NCBI GenBank assembly: GCA_015057165.1
Contig: SVEY01000019.1
Span: 1-39,294, forward strand
Source: Lachnospiraceae bacterium
GTDB taxonomy: Bacteria; Bacillota; Clostridia; Lachnospirales; Lachnospiraceae
Direction of reading: 5' to 3'
DNA length: 39,294 nt
Part shown: positions 1 through 7,084 of the stretch, piece after piece
How the letters are laid out: every line of letters starts with the position of its first letter
How positions within the stretch are numbered: the first letter of the stretch is position 1
The notes under the pieces: generated by a model
Told to the model about the DNA's origin: nothing
The model's database searches: none
Seen by the model: the letters and a program-made list of their open reading frames with translations, nothing else
Position numbers and translations under genes: made by a program

Positions 1-2
1 TA

Positions 3-161
3 ATCTCTGCAGGAGTTAATAATCGCTACCACCATCCATCTAAGGAAGTTGTTTCGCGATTAGATGAGTTGGGAATACCACATATGTGTACACAAGATTA
101 TGGAAGGTTGCATCTTTATATTGATAATTCTGGCGTGAAGGTGGATGGTTTTCTTAGATGA
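3..161 (+). CDS. comEC: ComEC/Rec2 competence protein, C-terminal fragment
   Basis: Only the last 52 codons are present; the 5' part lies outside the window. The frame opening at base 3 reads ISAGVNNRYHHPS, then EVVSRLDELGIPHM, and ends KVDGFLR with TGA at 159-161. The S-x-G-x-N-N-R-Y-x-H-P-S stretch is typical of the C-terminal metallo-beta-lactamase-like domain of ComEC, the membrane channel for DNA uptake. In Firmicutes comEC commonly sits just upstream of holA and rpsT; both occur here, but about 5.5 kb downstream, separated by accessory DNA. The identification rests on a short tail plus synteny, so it is good but not certain. Whether the full gene is intact cannot be judged. Confidence 0.8.
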   Translation: MSAGVNNRYHHPSKEVVSRLDELGIPHMCTQDYGRLHLYIDNSGVKVDGFLR

Positions 162-178
162 GGTTATAATTACAACCG

Positions 179-850
179 AAAAGCAATGAAAAACCCCAAA
201 GAGTTTCTAAATCATTGCCGCAATGAGAGATTTACTCCTAAATCTCAGCCAAAAAGCAATGAAAAAACCCGAAAAGCTTCTAAATCATTGCCGCATTCAG
301 AGATTTACCTCTAAATCCTAGCCCAAAAGCAATTAAAATCCCTAAAAAGCTTCTAAATCATTGCCGCATTCAGAGATTTACACCTAAATCTCAGCCCAAA
401 AGCAATGAAAAGTACCAAAAAGCTTCTAAATCATTGCCGCAATGAGAGATTTACTCCTAAATCTGAGCCAAAAAGCAATGAAAATCCCCAAAGAGTTTCT
501 AAATCATTGCCGCAATGAGAGATTTACTCCTAAATCTGAGCCAAAAAGCAATGAAAATCCACAAAAAGCTTCCAAATCATTGCCGCATTCAGAGATTTAC
601 TCCTAAATCTGAGCCCAAAAGCAATGAAAATCCCTAAAAAGCTTCTAAATCATTGCCGCATTCAGAGATTTACTCCTAAATCTCAGCCCAAAAGCAATGA
701 AAATCCCCAAAAAGCTTCTAAATCATTGCCGCATTCAGAGATTTACTCCTAAATTCCAGCCAAAAAGCAATGAAAAGCCCTAAAAAGCTTCTAAATCATT
801 GCTGCAATGAGAGATTTACCCATAAATCCCAGCCCAAAAGCAATGAAAAG
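179..850. repeat. 73-bp tandem repeat array (nine full copies plus a partial tenth)
   Basis: The word AAAAGCAATG, or a one-base variant, recurs at 179, 252, 325, 398, 471, 544, 617, 690, 763 and 836, exactly 73 bases apart each time. Each unit holds GCAATGA followed about 24 bases later by TCATTGC (7-bp complementary arms), and further on GAGATTT with AAATCTC around a 6-base loop. Units come in two versions. Copies 1, 4, 5 and 9 read GCAATGAGAG after the TCATTGC arm, which in copies 1, 4 and 5 makes TCATTGC-C-GCAATGA a near-perfect palindrome. The other copies read GCATTCAGAG. Seventy-three is not a multiple of three and no ORF runs through, so it is non-coding. The array fills the gap between comEC and the nuclease-like gene and stops about 35 bases before that gene's ribosome site. 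Confidence 0.97.
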
Positions 851-899
851 CTAGAAAAATCAGGAAAAAAATAATGAAAAACAAGATGGAGGAGGAAAT

Positions 900-1721
900 A
901 TGCTTAATCAGAAAAGAATTGATAATGAAATTTCAAAACTTATGCAGATTAAGGATGCAACAAAAAAACAACTAATACAACTGAAAAGCAATGCGCCTGA
1001 TGGCACTACGCTTAGAGCTGCTATGCATGGTGAATCAGTACAATACTACATCAGAACAAGCGGACAGGATAAGTGTGGTACATACATAAAAAAGAAGGAT
1101 AAATCTTTTGCTGAACTGCTCGCCCAAATAGAATATAATCAGAAATTGTTGCATGTAATTGAGAAAGAGATATCAGAATTGCAAAATCTTCAAACAATCC
1201 CAGCCAACAATCCATACGCCACTGCATTAGAGAAGATAAATCCATTAAAGAGAAGTCTTATTAAGACGCCATATGTGTCAGATGAGGATTATTGCCTAGA
1301 ATGGATTATACAAGAATACCCTAAAATGAGATTCAGGGAAGATGCTCCTGAGTACTACACGAAGAAAGGACTAAGAGTGAGGTCGAAGTCAGAAATAATA
1401 ATCGCCGAAACACTTGATAAATATGAAATACCCTATTTATATGAGAAGCCAATTAAGCTATCTGGCAATAGAATAGTACATCCCGATTTTACACTTCTTA
1501 ATGCCATTAACAGAAAAGAATTATACTGGGAGCATTTTGGTATGATGGATGATATAGAGTATAGAAACAACGCATTTAACAAAATCCGAGAATATGAATC
1601 GAGTGGTTATTATCAAGGAGTGAATTTTATTTATACAATTGAGACTGGGAAACTGCCTATTAATACAAAAGCTGTGGACTGCATGGCTCAAGAATTAACG
1701 AAGTTGTGTAAATATAGATGA
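900..1721 (+). CDS. PD-(D/E)XK nuclease-like protein of unknown role
   Basis: A 273-residue soluble protein. The start is ATG with GGAGGAGG at 888-895. Residues 1-115 are lysine/glutamine-rich and probably helical or coiled-coil (MQIKDATKKQLIQLK; EYNQKLLHVIEKEISEL). Residues 155-250 look like a PD-(D/E)XK nuclease fold: RSKSE (E165), then a beta-strand YLYEKPIKL, HPDFTLL (D196), YWEHFGMMD (E211) and a helix with K228. The W/I-E-H-F-G form, with the usual lysine replaced or displaced, is known from nuclease-like domains attached to some superfamily I helicases. No helicase or methylase partner is present. The gene is flanked by a 73-bp repeat array upstream and a 39-bp repeat downstream. The fold assignment is by motif only; activity and target are unknown. 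Confidence 0.6.
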   Translation: MLNQKRIDNEISKLMQIKDATKKQLIQLKSNAPDGTTLRAAMHGESVQYYIRTSGQDKCGTYIKKKDKSFAELLAQIEYNQKLLHVIEKEISELQNLQTIPANNPYATALEKINPLKRSLIKTPYVSDEDYCLEWIIQEYPKMRFREDAPEYYTKKGLRVRSKSEIIIAETLDKYEIPYLYEKPIKLSGNRIVHPDFTLLNAINRKELYWEHFGMMDDIEYRNNAFNKIREYESSGYYQGVNFIYTIETGKLPINTKAVDCMAQELTKLCKYR

Positions 1722-1744
1722 GAGAAGATTGCGCCGATCTTTGT

Positions 1745-1860
1745 AGTGAAATAAGCATGACCTTAATATGCACAATTTTCAAAGTGCAATAAGCATGAAC
1801 CATAATATGCACAATTCTGAAAGTGAAATAAGCATGAACCCTAATATGTACAATCCTACT
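1745..1860. repeat. 38/39-bp tandem repeat, three copies
   Basis: Three adjacent units start at 1745, 1783 and 1822. Each begins AGTG(A/C)AATAAGCATGA and continues through TAATATG(C/T)ACAAT. Within a unit GCAT and ATGC form a short dyad. It lies in the 195-base gap between the nuclease-like gene and the acyltransferase pseudogene, and its sequence differs from the 73-bp array upstream. The third copy is the most diverged at its end. Nothing else is recognisable between 1722 and 1916. Confidence 0.9.
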
Positions 1861-1916
1861 ATAATAGATTATAATACTAAAAATAGACTATCATAGTTTT
1901 GAAATCAAAAAACGGT

Positions 1917-2562
1917 ATGGCAAAAGAAGACATATATGTTCCAGAGGAAGAAATAAAAGACGAAATGTTCCCCAATGTCTTTACTCTCAGTATTATTTGC
2001 CAAGGCTATAAATCGTATTCATCTAGAGAATAAGAAACCAATTAAGATTATGTTGCCTATAAGTGTACGAAATGTAATGGGAAATGAGAATTCTCTTTTG
2101 CATCAGGTAGTACATACACATTATACATTTAATTTAGAGGATTTTGAAAAGGGTGACGAAGGGATGAATATGGAATATAGAGAGTTCCTAAAAGGAGTTT
2201 CTTCAGAGCAGAATATAAAGATGATGTGTGGAATATATCGAGGTATATGCGAAGGATTTACAAAAGCTTATGCCGGGGGAGCGTTAGATGGCATAATTAT
2301 TTAGAGCCGCTCTAGCATATCTGATACAGGATTCTTAAGCTGCCTAGGCACCTTTAGAGGCGACGAATATACTAATAGAATCAGAATGAGTGCATTCCAT
2401 GGTATGCCAGAAAATGGCATCATGCTTCAGCTTGCAGAAGTAGGAAATCATTTCTATATCGATTGGTATCAGGGATTCCATGGAGATATGTATGCAAAAG
2501 CAATGAGAGACATAATGAAAGAAGCTGGTATAAAAGGTGTTCGACTCGAGCGAGTTGAGTAA
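1917..2562 (+). pseudogene. Decayed condensation-domain-like acyltransferase
   Basis: Three blocks look like remains of one gene. From ATG 1917 the frame reads MAKEDIYVPEEEIKDEMFPN and then runs out of phase. A frameshift near 1975 restores a reading with LLSVLFAKAINRIHLENKKP and IKIMLPISVRN. This second frame meets TAG at 2302-2304 but continues in the same phase through LSCLGTFRGDEYTNRIRMSA and HFYIDWYQGF to TAA at 2560-2562. The block 'AKAIxRxHxENxKPIKxxxPxxxRN' resembles the condensation-like (alcohol acetyltransferase/NRPS C-like) fold. The N-terminal half with the HHxxxD region is missing. At least two lesions make this a pseudogene. The family call is tentative. Confidence 0.6.
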
Positions 2563-2606
2563 AAGATAGTATTATTAGCACATGGATTAGAGATACTGAA
2601 TATAAA

Positions 2607-4202
2607 ATGAGTGACAGAAATAAAGGAAAAAGAAATAAAAAAAGAATATTGAAGATAATTGGGATAATGCTACTTGTTCTGATGGTTATTACTGCAGCAG
2701 TAGCGTTATTCTTATGGATAACAGTGTATAGGACAAGTGGTAATTTTGCGCATGGAAAAGTTTTTCAAGCAACTGACAAGGCCACTGTTAACACCACATA
2801 CGGAACAATTAGAGGTGCTATTGATGATGGCGTATATACTTATCACGGAATAAAATATGGCAAGGCAAGTGAGCGGTTTGTCCCTGCAGAAAAGCCGGAT
2901 ACATGGAGCGGAATCAGAGACACAGTAGAGTACGGCGAGATTTCGCCGCAAGGTGCCATATTTGGACAGGAGCCCCTAGATTATAATGAGGGAGATAATG
3001 ATTGCCTTAATCTCAATCTGTGGACACCTGCTATAGGTGATGGTGGTAACAGACCTGTCATGGTGTGGTTTCATGGTGGAGGCTTTTCTATAGGCTCGGG
3101 AAATGATGAAGAATATGACGGACATAACCTTGCGAAGGATGAGGATGTTGTAGTCGTTACAGTCAATCATAGATTAAATGTATATGGGTTTTTAGACCTG
3201 TCCGATTATGGGGACAAGTATAAATACTCTGCCAATGTTGGTATATATGATCTCATAGATGCCCTTGACTGGGTTAGAAGTAATGCTGCAAATTTTGGAG
3301 GTAATCCTAATAATACTACAGTATTCGGACAATCGGGAGGTGGTGGCAAGATACTTGCTCTCATGACTTCTCCTTATGCAAAGGGACTTTTTGATAAAGC
3401 TATTGTACAGTCCGGTGCAACTGATGTTCAAGGAGCGGTATTTACTGACAAGGAAGTAAGTGAGTATCTTACTGAGAGAATGCTAGACGAGCTTAGTATT
3501 AAGAAAAGTAATATTGAAGATATACAATATGTAGACAATGAAGAATTGCAGGAAGCATCTGTAAAAGCTTTATCTGATACCGCTATAGAATTCAAAATCC
3601 CCATAGAAGTTGGTGAAGGATATGCCTTAGAATGGCAGCCTGTTGTAGATGGGGATTTCATCCCAACCAACCCTATAACCGGTAACACATTTGCCAAGGC
3701 AGGCTTCGACATACCGCTTCTAATAGGAAGTAATCTCGAAGAATGGGCGCCATATGGCGATCAGACCCATGAAGTAAATAGTAAGATAGAGAATGCATTT
3801 GGTAAAGCATATATTAATGAGGACGAAGATATTGCCGGGAATACGGATGTTATTGTCAGACAACCTACGTTAAAGATAATGAAGCATAAGGCGGCTCAGG
3901 GCGGAGCTGATGTATACGGCTATGTGTATACATATCAATCTTCTGCTGCCGGAGCGGCACATAGTTCGGAGATACCTTATGTCTTTAGGAACACTTCTGA
4001 GAATTCCGGACTAACAGATATGATGAGTGGCCTGTGGACCAGTTTCGCAAGAAATGGGGTGCCGTCATACAGAGGAGTAGAGAAGTGGGAACCTTATACT
4101 GCTAAGACAGGTGCAACTATGATACTTGATGAGAAACCTTATCTTACATATAAGCACGATGAGAAATTACTTGAGCTTATCAATCCAGGATATAAATACT
4201 AG
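2607..4202 (+). CDS. Membrane-anchored type-B carboxylesterase
   Basis: A 531-residue alpha/beta hydrolase of the carboxylesterase type B / para-nitrobenzyl esterase family, which hydrolyses carboxylic esters. Residues 1-14 are very basic and 15-38 form one membrane helix (IIGIMLLVLMVITAAVALF), so the enzyme should be tethered outside the cell. Visible motifs are the oxyanion-hole WFHGGGFSIG (H156), the nucleophile elbow VFGQSGGGG (S243), the acid region GSNLEEW (E378/E379) and the catalytic-His region AAHSSEIPYVF (H452). The order and length match the family. It follows the acyltransferase pseudogene by 44 bases, and no strong ribosome site precedes ATG 2607, so it may once have been translated with that gene. 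The substrate cannot be predicted. Confidence 0.88.
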   Translation: MSDRNKGKRNKKRILKIIGIMLLVLMVITAAVALFLWITVYRTSGNFAHGKVFQATDKATVNTTYGTIRGAIDDGVYTYHGIKYGKASERFVPAEKPDTWSGIRDTVEYGEISPQGAIFGQEPLDYNEGDNDCLNLNLWTPAIGDGGNRPVMVWFHGGGFSIGSGNDEEYDGHNLAKDEDVVVVTVNHRLNVYGFLDLSDYGDKYKYSANVGIYDLIDALDWVRSNAANFGGNPNNTTVFGQSGGGGKILALMTSPYAKGLFDKAIVQSGATDVQGAVFTDKEVSEYLTERMLDELSIKKSNIEDIQYVDNEELQEASVKALSDTAIEFKIPIEVGEGYALEWQPVVDGDFIPTNPITGNTFAKAGFDIPLLIGSNLEEWAPYGDQTHEVNSKIENAFGKAYINEDEDIAGNTDVIVRQPTLKIMKHKAAQGGADVYGYVYTYQSSAAGAAHSSEIPYVFRNTSENSGLTDMMSGLWTSFARNGVPSYRGVEKWEPYTAKTGATMILDEKPYLTYKHDEKLLELINPGYKY

Positions 4203-4214
4203 ATTAAAAAATAA

Positions 4215-4244
4215 TTGACAAATAAGAGATGATTATGGCATATT
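4215..4244 (+). promoter_or_regulatory. Putative sigma-A promoter for the methyltransferase-STAS gene
   Basis: TTGACA at 4215-4220 is followed after 18 bases by CATATT (4 of 6 matches to TATAAT) at 4239-4244. It begins just after the esterase stop and ends 32 bases before ATG 4277, which has a purine-rich ribosome site (AGAAAGGAAAGAG) at 4259-4271. Confidence 0.5.
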
Positions 4245-4276
4245 TTATGTAGCAAAAAGAAAGGAAAGAGATAATA

Positions 4277-5488
4277 ATGGATAAGAAAGCGCTATTTTTG
4301 GAAGTTAATCCCGTATTCGCAACTGCAAAGGGATGTCTGGGATTACTGATGAATACTGGAGTTAAAGGAGCCAAGGAGCTAGGAAGTAAGATTGATATGG
4401 GTGTTCCTCGTGCGACGGATACTCCACCAGAAATCATAAGAGCTTATATGGTATCTAATGAGGCACGCTATGCTATAGGTAATATTATGGCGGAAGAATC
4501 TGGCTGCGATACAATAGTTGACCTTCCATGTGGATATGTTCCGAGAGGACTAGCACTTACTGAATCGGGAAAGGAGTTCTACGGACTTGATTTGCCTGCT
4601 GTAATAGAAGAGCTAGAGCCAGCTATTCGCGAGATTGCAACAAGTGGACAGAATGACAAGATGCATTTTGAGGCAGTTGATGCTACTAATCTTGATTCTC
4701 TAAGAAATGCGCTTAAGGACGCAAAGGGAAAAATATGTATTTTGACAGATGGGCTACTAGGATATTTTAATGACCCAGAGCTTGACTCTGTCTTGAATAA
4801 CATCAGAGAACTATTGAAAGAACATGGTGGAGTATGGATTACCGCCGATAAATTCGGAACAGATCTTGGTGCTATAACTTATGCCGCTCTTACAGATTCA
4901 GATGGTGAGCTTATCAAAGAAATGATGCAAAAGGGTGGAGCCAAGGTTGCTAATATTCCTATAAATCATACAGTAATTCAAGGAGAAGTGTCTGAAGCAA
5001 AGAAGTATTTCAAGGAGCATGGATTCGAGATAGAAGAGGTTACTTATGCCAAGAAGCTACCACAGCTTACAAGCCTGAATGATAATTCCGATGATTTAGA
5101 AAAACTACGTAAGGCGTATGAGAGTATTATCATGTGGGTGATGACTGTAAAGGATGGCGAAGTTAAAAATACTGATGAAGGAAAAGAGTTCGATGTCCAA
5201 TGGGAGAGAGATGGAAGTGCTCTTGTGTGTAGAATATCGGGTAGATTAGATACCATTACGGGACCTGAGCTTTTGTCTGAGTACCGCGCTCAGAATACAG
5301 ATGGAATTCAAGAGATTATTATGGATTTGGCGGATACAGAGTATATTTCGTCAGCTGGACTTCGTGTAATTAATATAATGTCTGAATCCCTTCCGGACCC
5401 TGATGAATTCCGCTTTAAGAATGTGACTGAGGATGTGATGGACATATTAGAGGTTACAGGCTTTGCCGATGTATATGAGATAATATAA
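4277..5488 (+). CDS. Methyltransferase (TcmP/LCMT-like) fused to a STAS domain
   Basis: A 403-residue two-domain protein. Residues about 15-285 resemble the SAM-dependent TcmP/leucine-carboxyl-methyltransferase family: the SAM loop IVDLPCGYVPRGLAL, the following strand FYGLDLPAVIEELEP, an acidic VDATNLD, then LTDGLLGYF and the late block VWITADKFG. Residues about 305-403 are a STAS domain of the anti-sigma-factor-antagonist type: SGRLDTITGPELL, EIIMDLADTEYISSAGLRV and a final DILEVTGFADVYEII. The serine corresponding to the phosphorylated residue of SpoIIAA is probably S359 in ISSAGL. No kinase or phosphatase partner is near. The inference is a methyltransferase whose activity or partner is switched by STAS phosphorylation, or a regulator using an inactive SAM fold. 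Domain calls are firm, function is not. Confidence 0.8.
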   Translation: MDKKALFLEVNPVFATAKGCLGLLMNTGVKGAKELGSKIDMGVPRATDTPPEIIRAYMVSNEARYAIGNIMAEESGCDTIVDLPCGYVPRGLALTESGKEFYGLDLPAVIEELEPAIREIATSGQNDKMHFEAVDATNLDSLRNALKDAKGKICILTDGLLGYFNDPELDSVLNNIRELLKEHGGVWITADKFGTDLGAITYAALTDSDGELIKEMMQKGGAKVANIPINHTVIQGEVSEAKKYFKEHGFEIEEVTYAKKLPQLTSLNDNSDDLEKLRKAYESIIMWVMTVKDGEVKNTDEGKEFDVQWERDGSALVCRISGRLDTITGPELLSEYRAQNTDGIQEIIMDLADTEYISSAGLRVINIMSESLPDPDEFRFKNVTEDVMDILEVTGFADVYEII

Positions 5489-5542
5489 CGTAGAGTTTCG
5501 ACGCAGATTATATTTTTAAAAAAGACATTTACAAGAAAAACC

Positions 5543-5569
5543 TTGACATAGTCACACATTTCCTATAAT
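5543..5569 (+). promoter_or_regulatory. rpsT promoter
   Basis: TTGACA at 5543-5548 and TATAAT at 5564-5569, separated by 15 bases; reading CTTGAC as the -35 box gives 16. Both hexamers are perfect apart from the short spacing. Transcription would start near 5576 and give a leader of about 70 bases before the rpsT start. Confidence 0.75.
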
Positions 5570-5574
5570 ATAGA

Positions 5575-5621
5575 CAAGGTACGTTCTGTGGACTGTCCGT
5601 GTCCGGATTCGCAGAACCTTG
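5575..5621 (+). promoter_or_regulatory. Structured rpsT mRNA leader
   Basis: The short leader folds into a nested hairpin: CAAGG (5575-5579) with CTTG (5618-5621), GTTCTG (5583-5588) with CAGAAC (5612-5617), and inner GGAC (5590-5593) with GTCC (5601-5604). It ends about 10 bases before the AGGAGG ribosome site. Such a leader could allow autoregulation by S20, as many ribosomal-protein mRNAs are controlled, but no known S20 leader consensus was matched. Confidence 0.45.
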
Positions 5622-5645
5622 ATATTACAATAGGAGGTGTATAGA

Positions 5646-5909
5646 TTGGCTAACATTAAATCTGCTAAAAAGAGAGTATTAGTATCACAGACTAAGGCTG
5701 AGAGAAATAAAGCAATTAGATCTAAGGTTAAGACTTGTATTAAGAGAGTCGAGACAGCTGTAGCAAGTGGCGATAAGAAAGCTGCTAGCGAAGCATTAAC
5801 AGTTGCTATCTCTGAGATTAATAAGGCTGCTAGCAAAGGTGTATATCACAAGAACAATGCAGCTAGAAAAGTATCTCGTCTAACACAAGCTGTTAACAAG
5901 ATTGCCTAG
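5646..5909 (+). CDS. rpsT: Small-subunit ribosomal protein S20
   Basis: An 87-residue basic protein of the 30S subunit that binds 16S rRNA early in assembly. The N-terminus (M)ANIKSAKKRVLVSQTKAERN and the C-terminal GVYHKNNAARKVSRLTQAVN are characteristic. The start is TTG at 5646: the AGGAGG ribosome site is at 5632-5637, eight bases upstream, and the resulting MANIKSAKKR matches the family. An in-frame GTG at 5637 overlaps the ribosome site and would add three foreign residues, so it is rejected. The gene has its own promoter and structured leader and ends at a hairpin shared with holA. It points toward lepA; in B. subtilis-type order it is opposite to lepA. Confidence 0.95.
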   Translation: MANIKSAKKRVLVSQTKAERNKAIRSKVKTCIKRVETAVASGDKKAASEALTVAISEINKAASKGVYHKNNAARKVSRLTQAVNKIA

Positions 5910-5928
5910 TTCAATATATAAAAATATT

Positions 5929-5964
5929 CCCACTAACTACCGTCATGGTTAGTGGGATTTTTTT
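5929..5964. terminator. Bidirectional terminator between rpsT and holA
   Basis: CCCACTAAC (5929-5937) pairs with GTTAGTGGG (5948-5956) and is followed by seven T at 5958-5964. On the other strand the A-rich run at 5919-5924 gives a weaker U-tract, so it can serve both convergent genes. The T-run overlaps the holA stop codon. Confidence 0.9.
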
Positions 5965-6940
5965 AACTTGCATATCTCATCATTAGAAGTTCTACGGCTA
6001 ACTGGTCTTTTATGTTACCAGTCTTTATGTCTCTCTCTAGATTACATGCATCCTCAAGAAGATTATTCATTGTAGCAGTAGAGAAGTTTCTAGTCATTCT
6101 AAGCTCCTTGCCGATAATAAAACTCTGAATCTTAAGTTCTTTGGCAATTCTATCATCGGAATAGCCCTGTTCACGAAGGTCTTTGATTTGAAGGCTTCGA
6201 CGAAATTGCCTTTGGATAAGAATAAGTATCTTAATAGGTGGCTCTTTGCTAGCTAATAAATCATGATACATGTCTAGAACTTTTTTAGGATTCTTCTCTG
6301 CAATTCCATTTATCATATCGAATACTTTTGACTGAATTTGCTTTGTGCAAATCTCTTCCACATCCTGAAGAGTAATTGTATCATTGTCCCCAATATAGCA
6401 AATAAGTTTTTCAAATTCTTTATCCATATTCTCCATGTTGCTATCAGTACGGATAACGAATTCCTGGTAAGCTTCTCTTTCCATGGATTTGTTCTCGGCC
6501 TTTAATTTGTTTCCTATCCATGTTCTAATGTCATTGCTATTTGGCATACCAAGTTCTAATACAACACCTTCTTTGCTTAGTGCTTTAAATGCTTTAGAAC
6601 GTTTATCTATAGACCCCTCTACAAAAATGAAAATAGTACTATCGCATATCTCGTTAAGATAGTTGTTGAAATCTTCATTAGGTGACTTGAACCAATTGCT
6701 ATTCTTAATATGAATAATTCGCTTGTCTGCAAAGAAAGGAAGAGTAATAGCGGTGCCAATTACATCATTGCTATCAATATCCTTATCTTCATAATATGAA
6801 TAATTCATGGAATCTTTATTTTCTACAATATTTTTGATTAGAAGATTAGCATATTTATTTTTTAGATAATCTTCTTCACCATATAGTAGATAGAAGTTAT
6901 GAAATTGTTTGTTCTTAATATCTTGTTCAATCTGATTCAT
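5963..6940 (-). CDS. holA: DNA polymerase III delta subunit
   Basis: A 325-residue clamp-loader subunit (HolA/YqeN) that opens the beta sliding clamp during replication. Visible features are the N-terminal FHNFYLLYGEEDYLKNKY, which replaces a true P-loop, the strand TIFIFVEGSIDKRSKAFKAL, then the helical middle domain (FDMINGIAEKNPKKVL) and the C-terminal collar-type helices (LILIQRQFRRSLQIKDL; NLERDIKTG). Start choice: a TTG at 6952 would add four residues but overlaps the ribosome site; GGAG at 6950-6947 lies six bases before ATG 6940-6938, so that ATG is preferred. holA converges with rpsT and diverges from lepA, the inverse of its usual orientation relative to lepA and comEC. Confidence 0.93.
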   Translation of the reverse strand: MNQIEQDIKNKQFHNFYLLYGEEDYLKNKYANLLIKNIVENKDSMNYSYYEDKDIDSNDVIGTAITLPFFADKRIIHIKNSNWFKSPNEDFNNYLNEICDSTIFIFVEGSIDKRSKAFKALSKEGVVLELGMPNSNDIRTWIGNKLKAENKSMEREAYQEFVIRTDSNMENMDKEFEKLICYIGDNDTITLQDVEEICTKQIQSKVFDMINGIAEKNPKKVLDMYHDLLASKEPPIKILILIQRQFRRSLQIKDLREQGYSDDRIAKELKIQSFIIGKELRMTRNFSTATMNNLLEDACNLERDIKTGNIKDQLAVELLMMRYAS

Positions 6941-6952
6941 AGTTAGCTCCAA

Positions 6953-7007
6953 GGGACAAATTACCAGTCATAAGGAATCCTCCCACAAGTGTGTCCCTCC
7001 TTATGAC
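6953..7007 (-). promoter_or_regulatory. Pseudoknot-like leader of holA
   Basis: Read on the minus strand, GTCATAAGGA (7007-6998) pairs perfectly over 10 bp with TCCTTATGAC (6976-6967). The 21-base loop begins with GGGACA (6997-6992), which is complementary to TGTCCC (6958-6953) downstream of the stem. This gives an H-type pseudoknot. The second strand of the pseudoknot ends two bases before the GGAG ribosome site of holA, so folding could control translation. Complementarity is directly visible; regulation is inferred. Confidence 0.5.
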
Positions 7008-7009
7008 AT

Positions 7010-7037
7010 ATTATATCATATCATTCATTGCGATAAG
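7010..7037 (-). promoter_or_regulatory. Putative holA promoter
   Basis: On the minus strand a perfect TATAAT lies at 7015-7010, with a weak -35 candidate TTATCG at 7037-7032 (16-base spacing). Transcription would begin near 7003, at the first strand of the holA leader stem. Confidence 0.45.
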
Positions 7038-7084
7038 AATACCTATATGATAAAATTATTTAGGCTACGTATAGCATAGTTTTT

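Noticed and set aside
179-850. CRISPR array
   Set aside because: The whole 73-bp unit is repeated; there are no unique spacers and no cas genes nearby.
1917-2562. Programmed frameshift or stop-codon readthrough in the acyltransferase
   Set aside because: There is no slippery sequence with a following stem, and the N-terminal catalytic half is missing, so decay is the simpler reading.
5637-5645. GTG start for rpsT
   Set aside because: It lies on the ribosome site and adds residues not found in S20; TTG 5646 gives the standard MANIKSAKKR.
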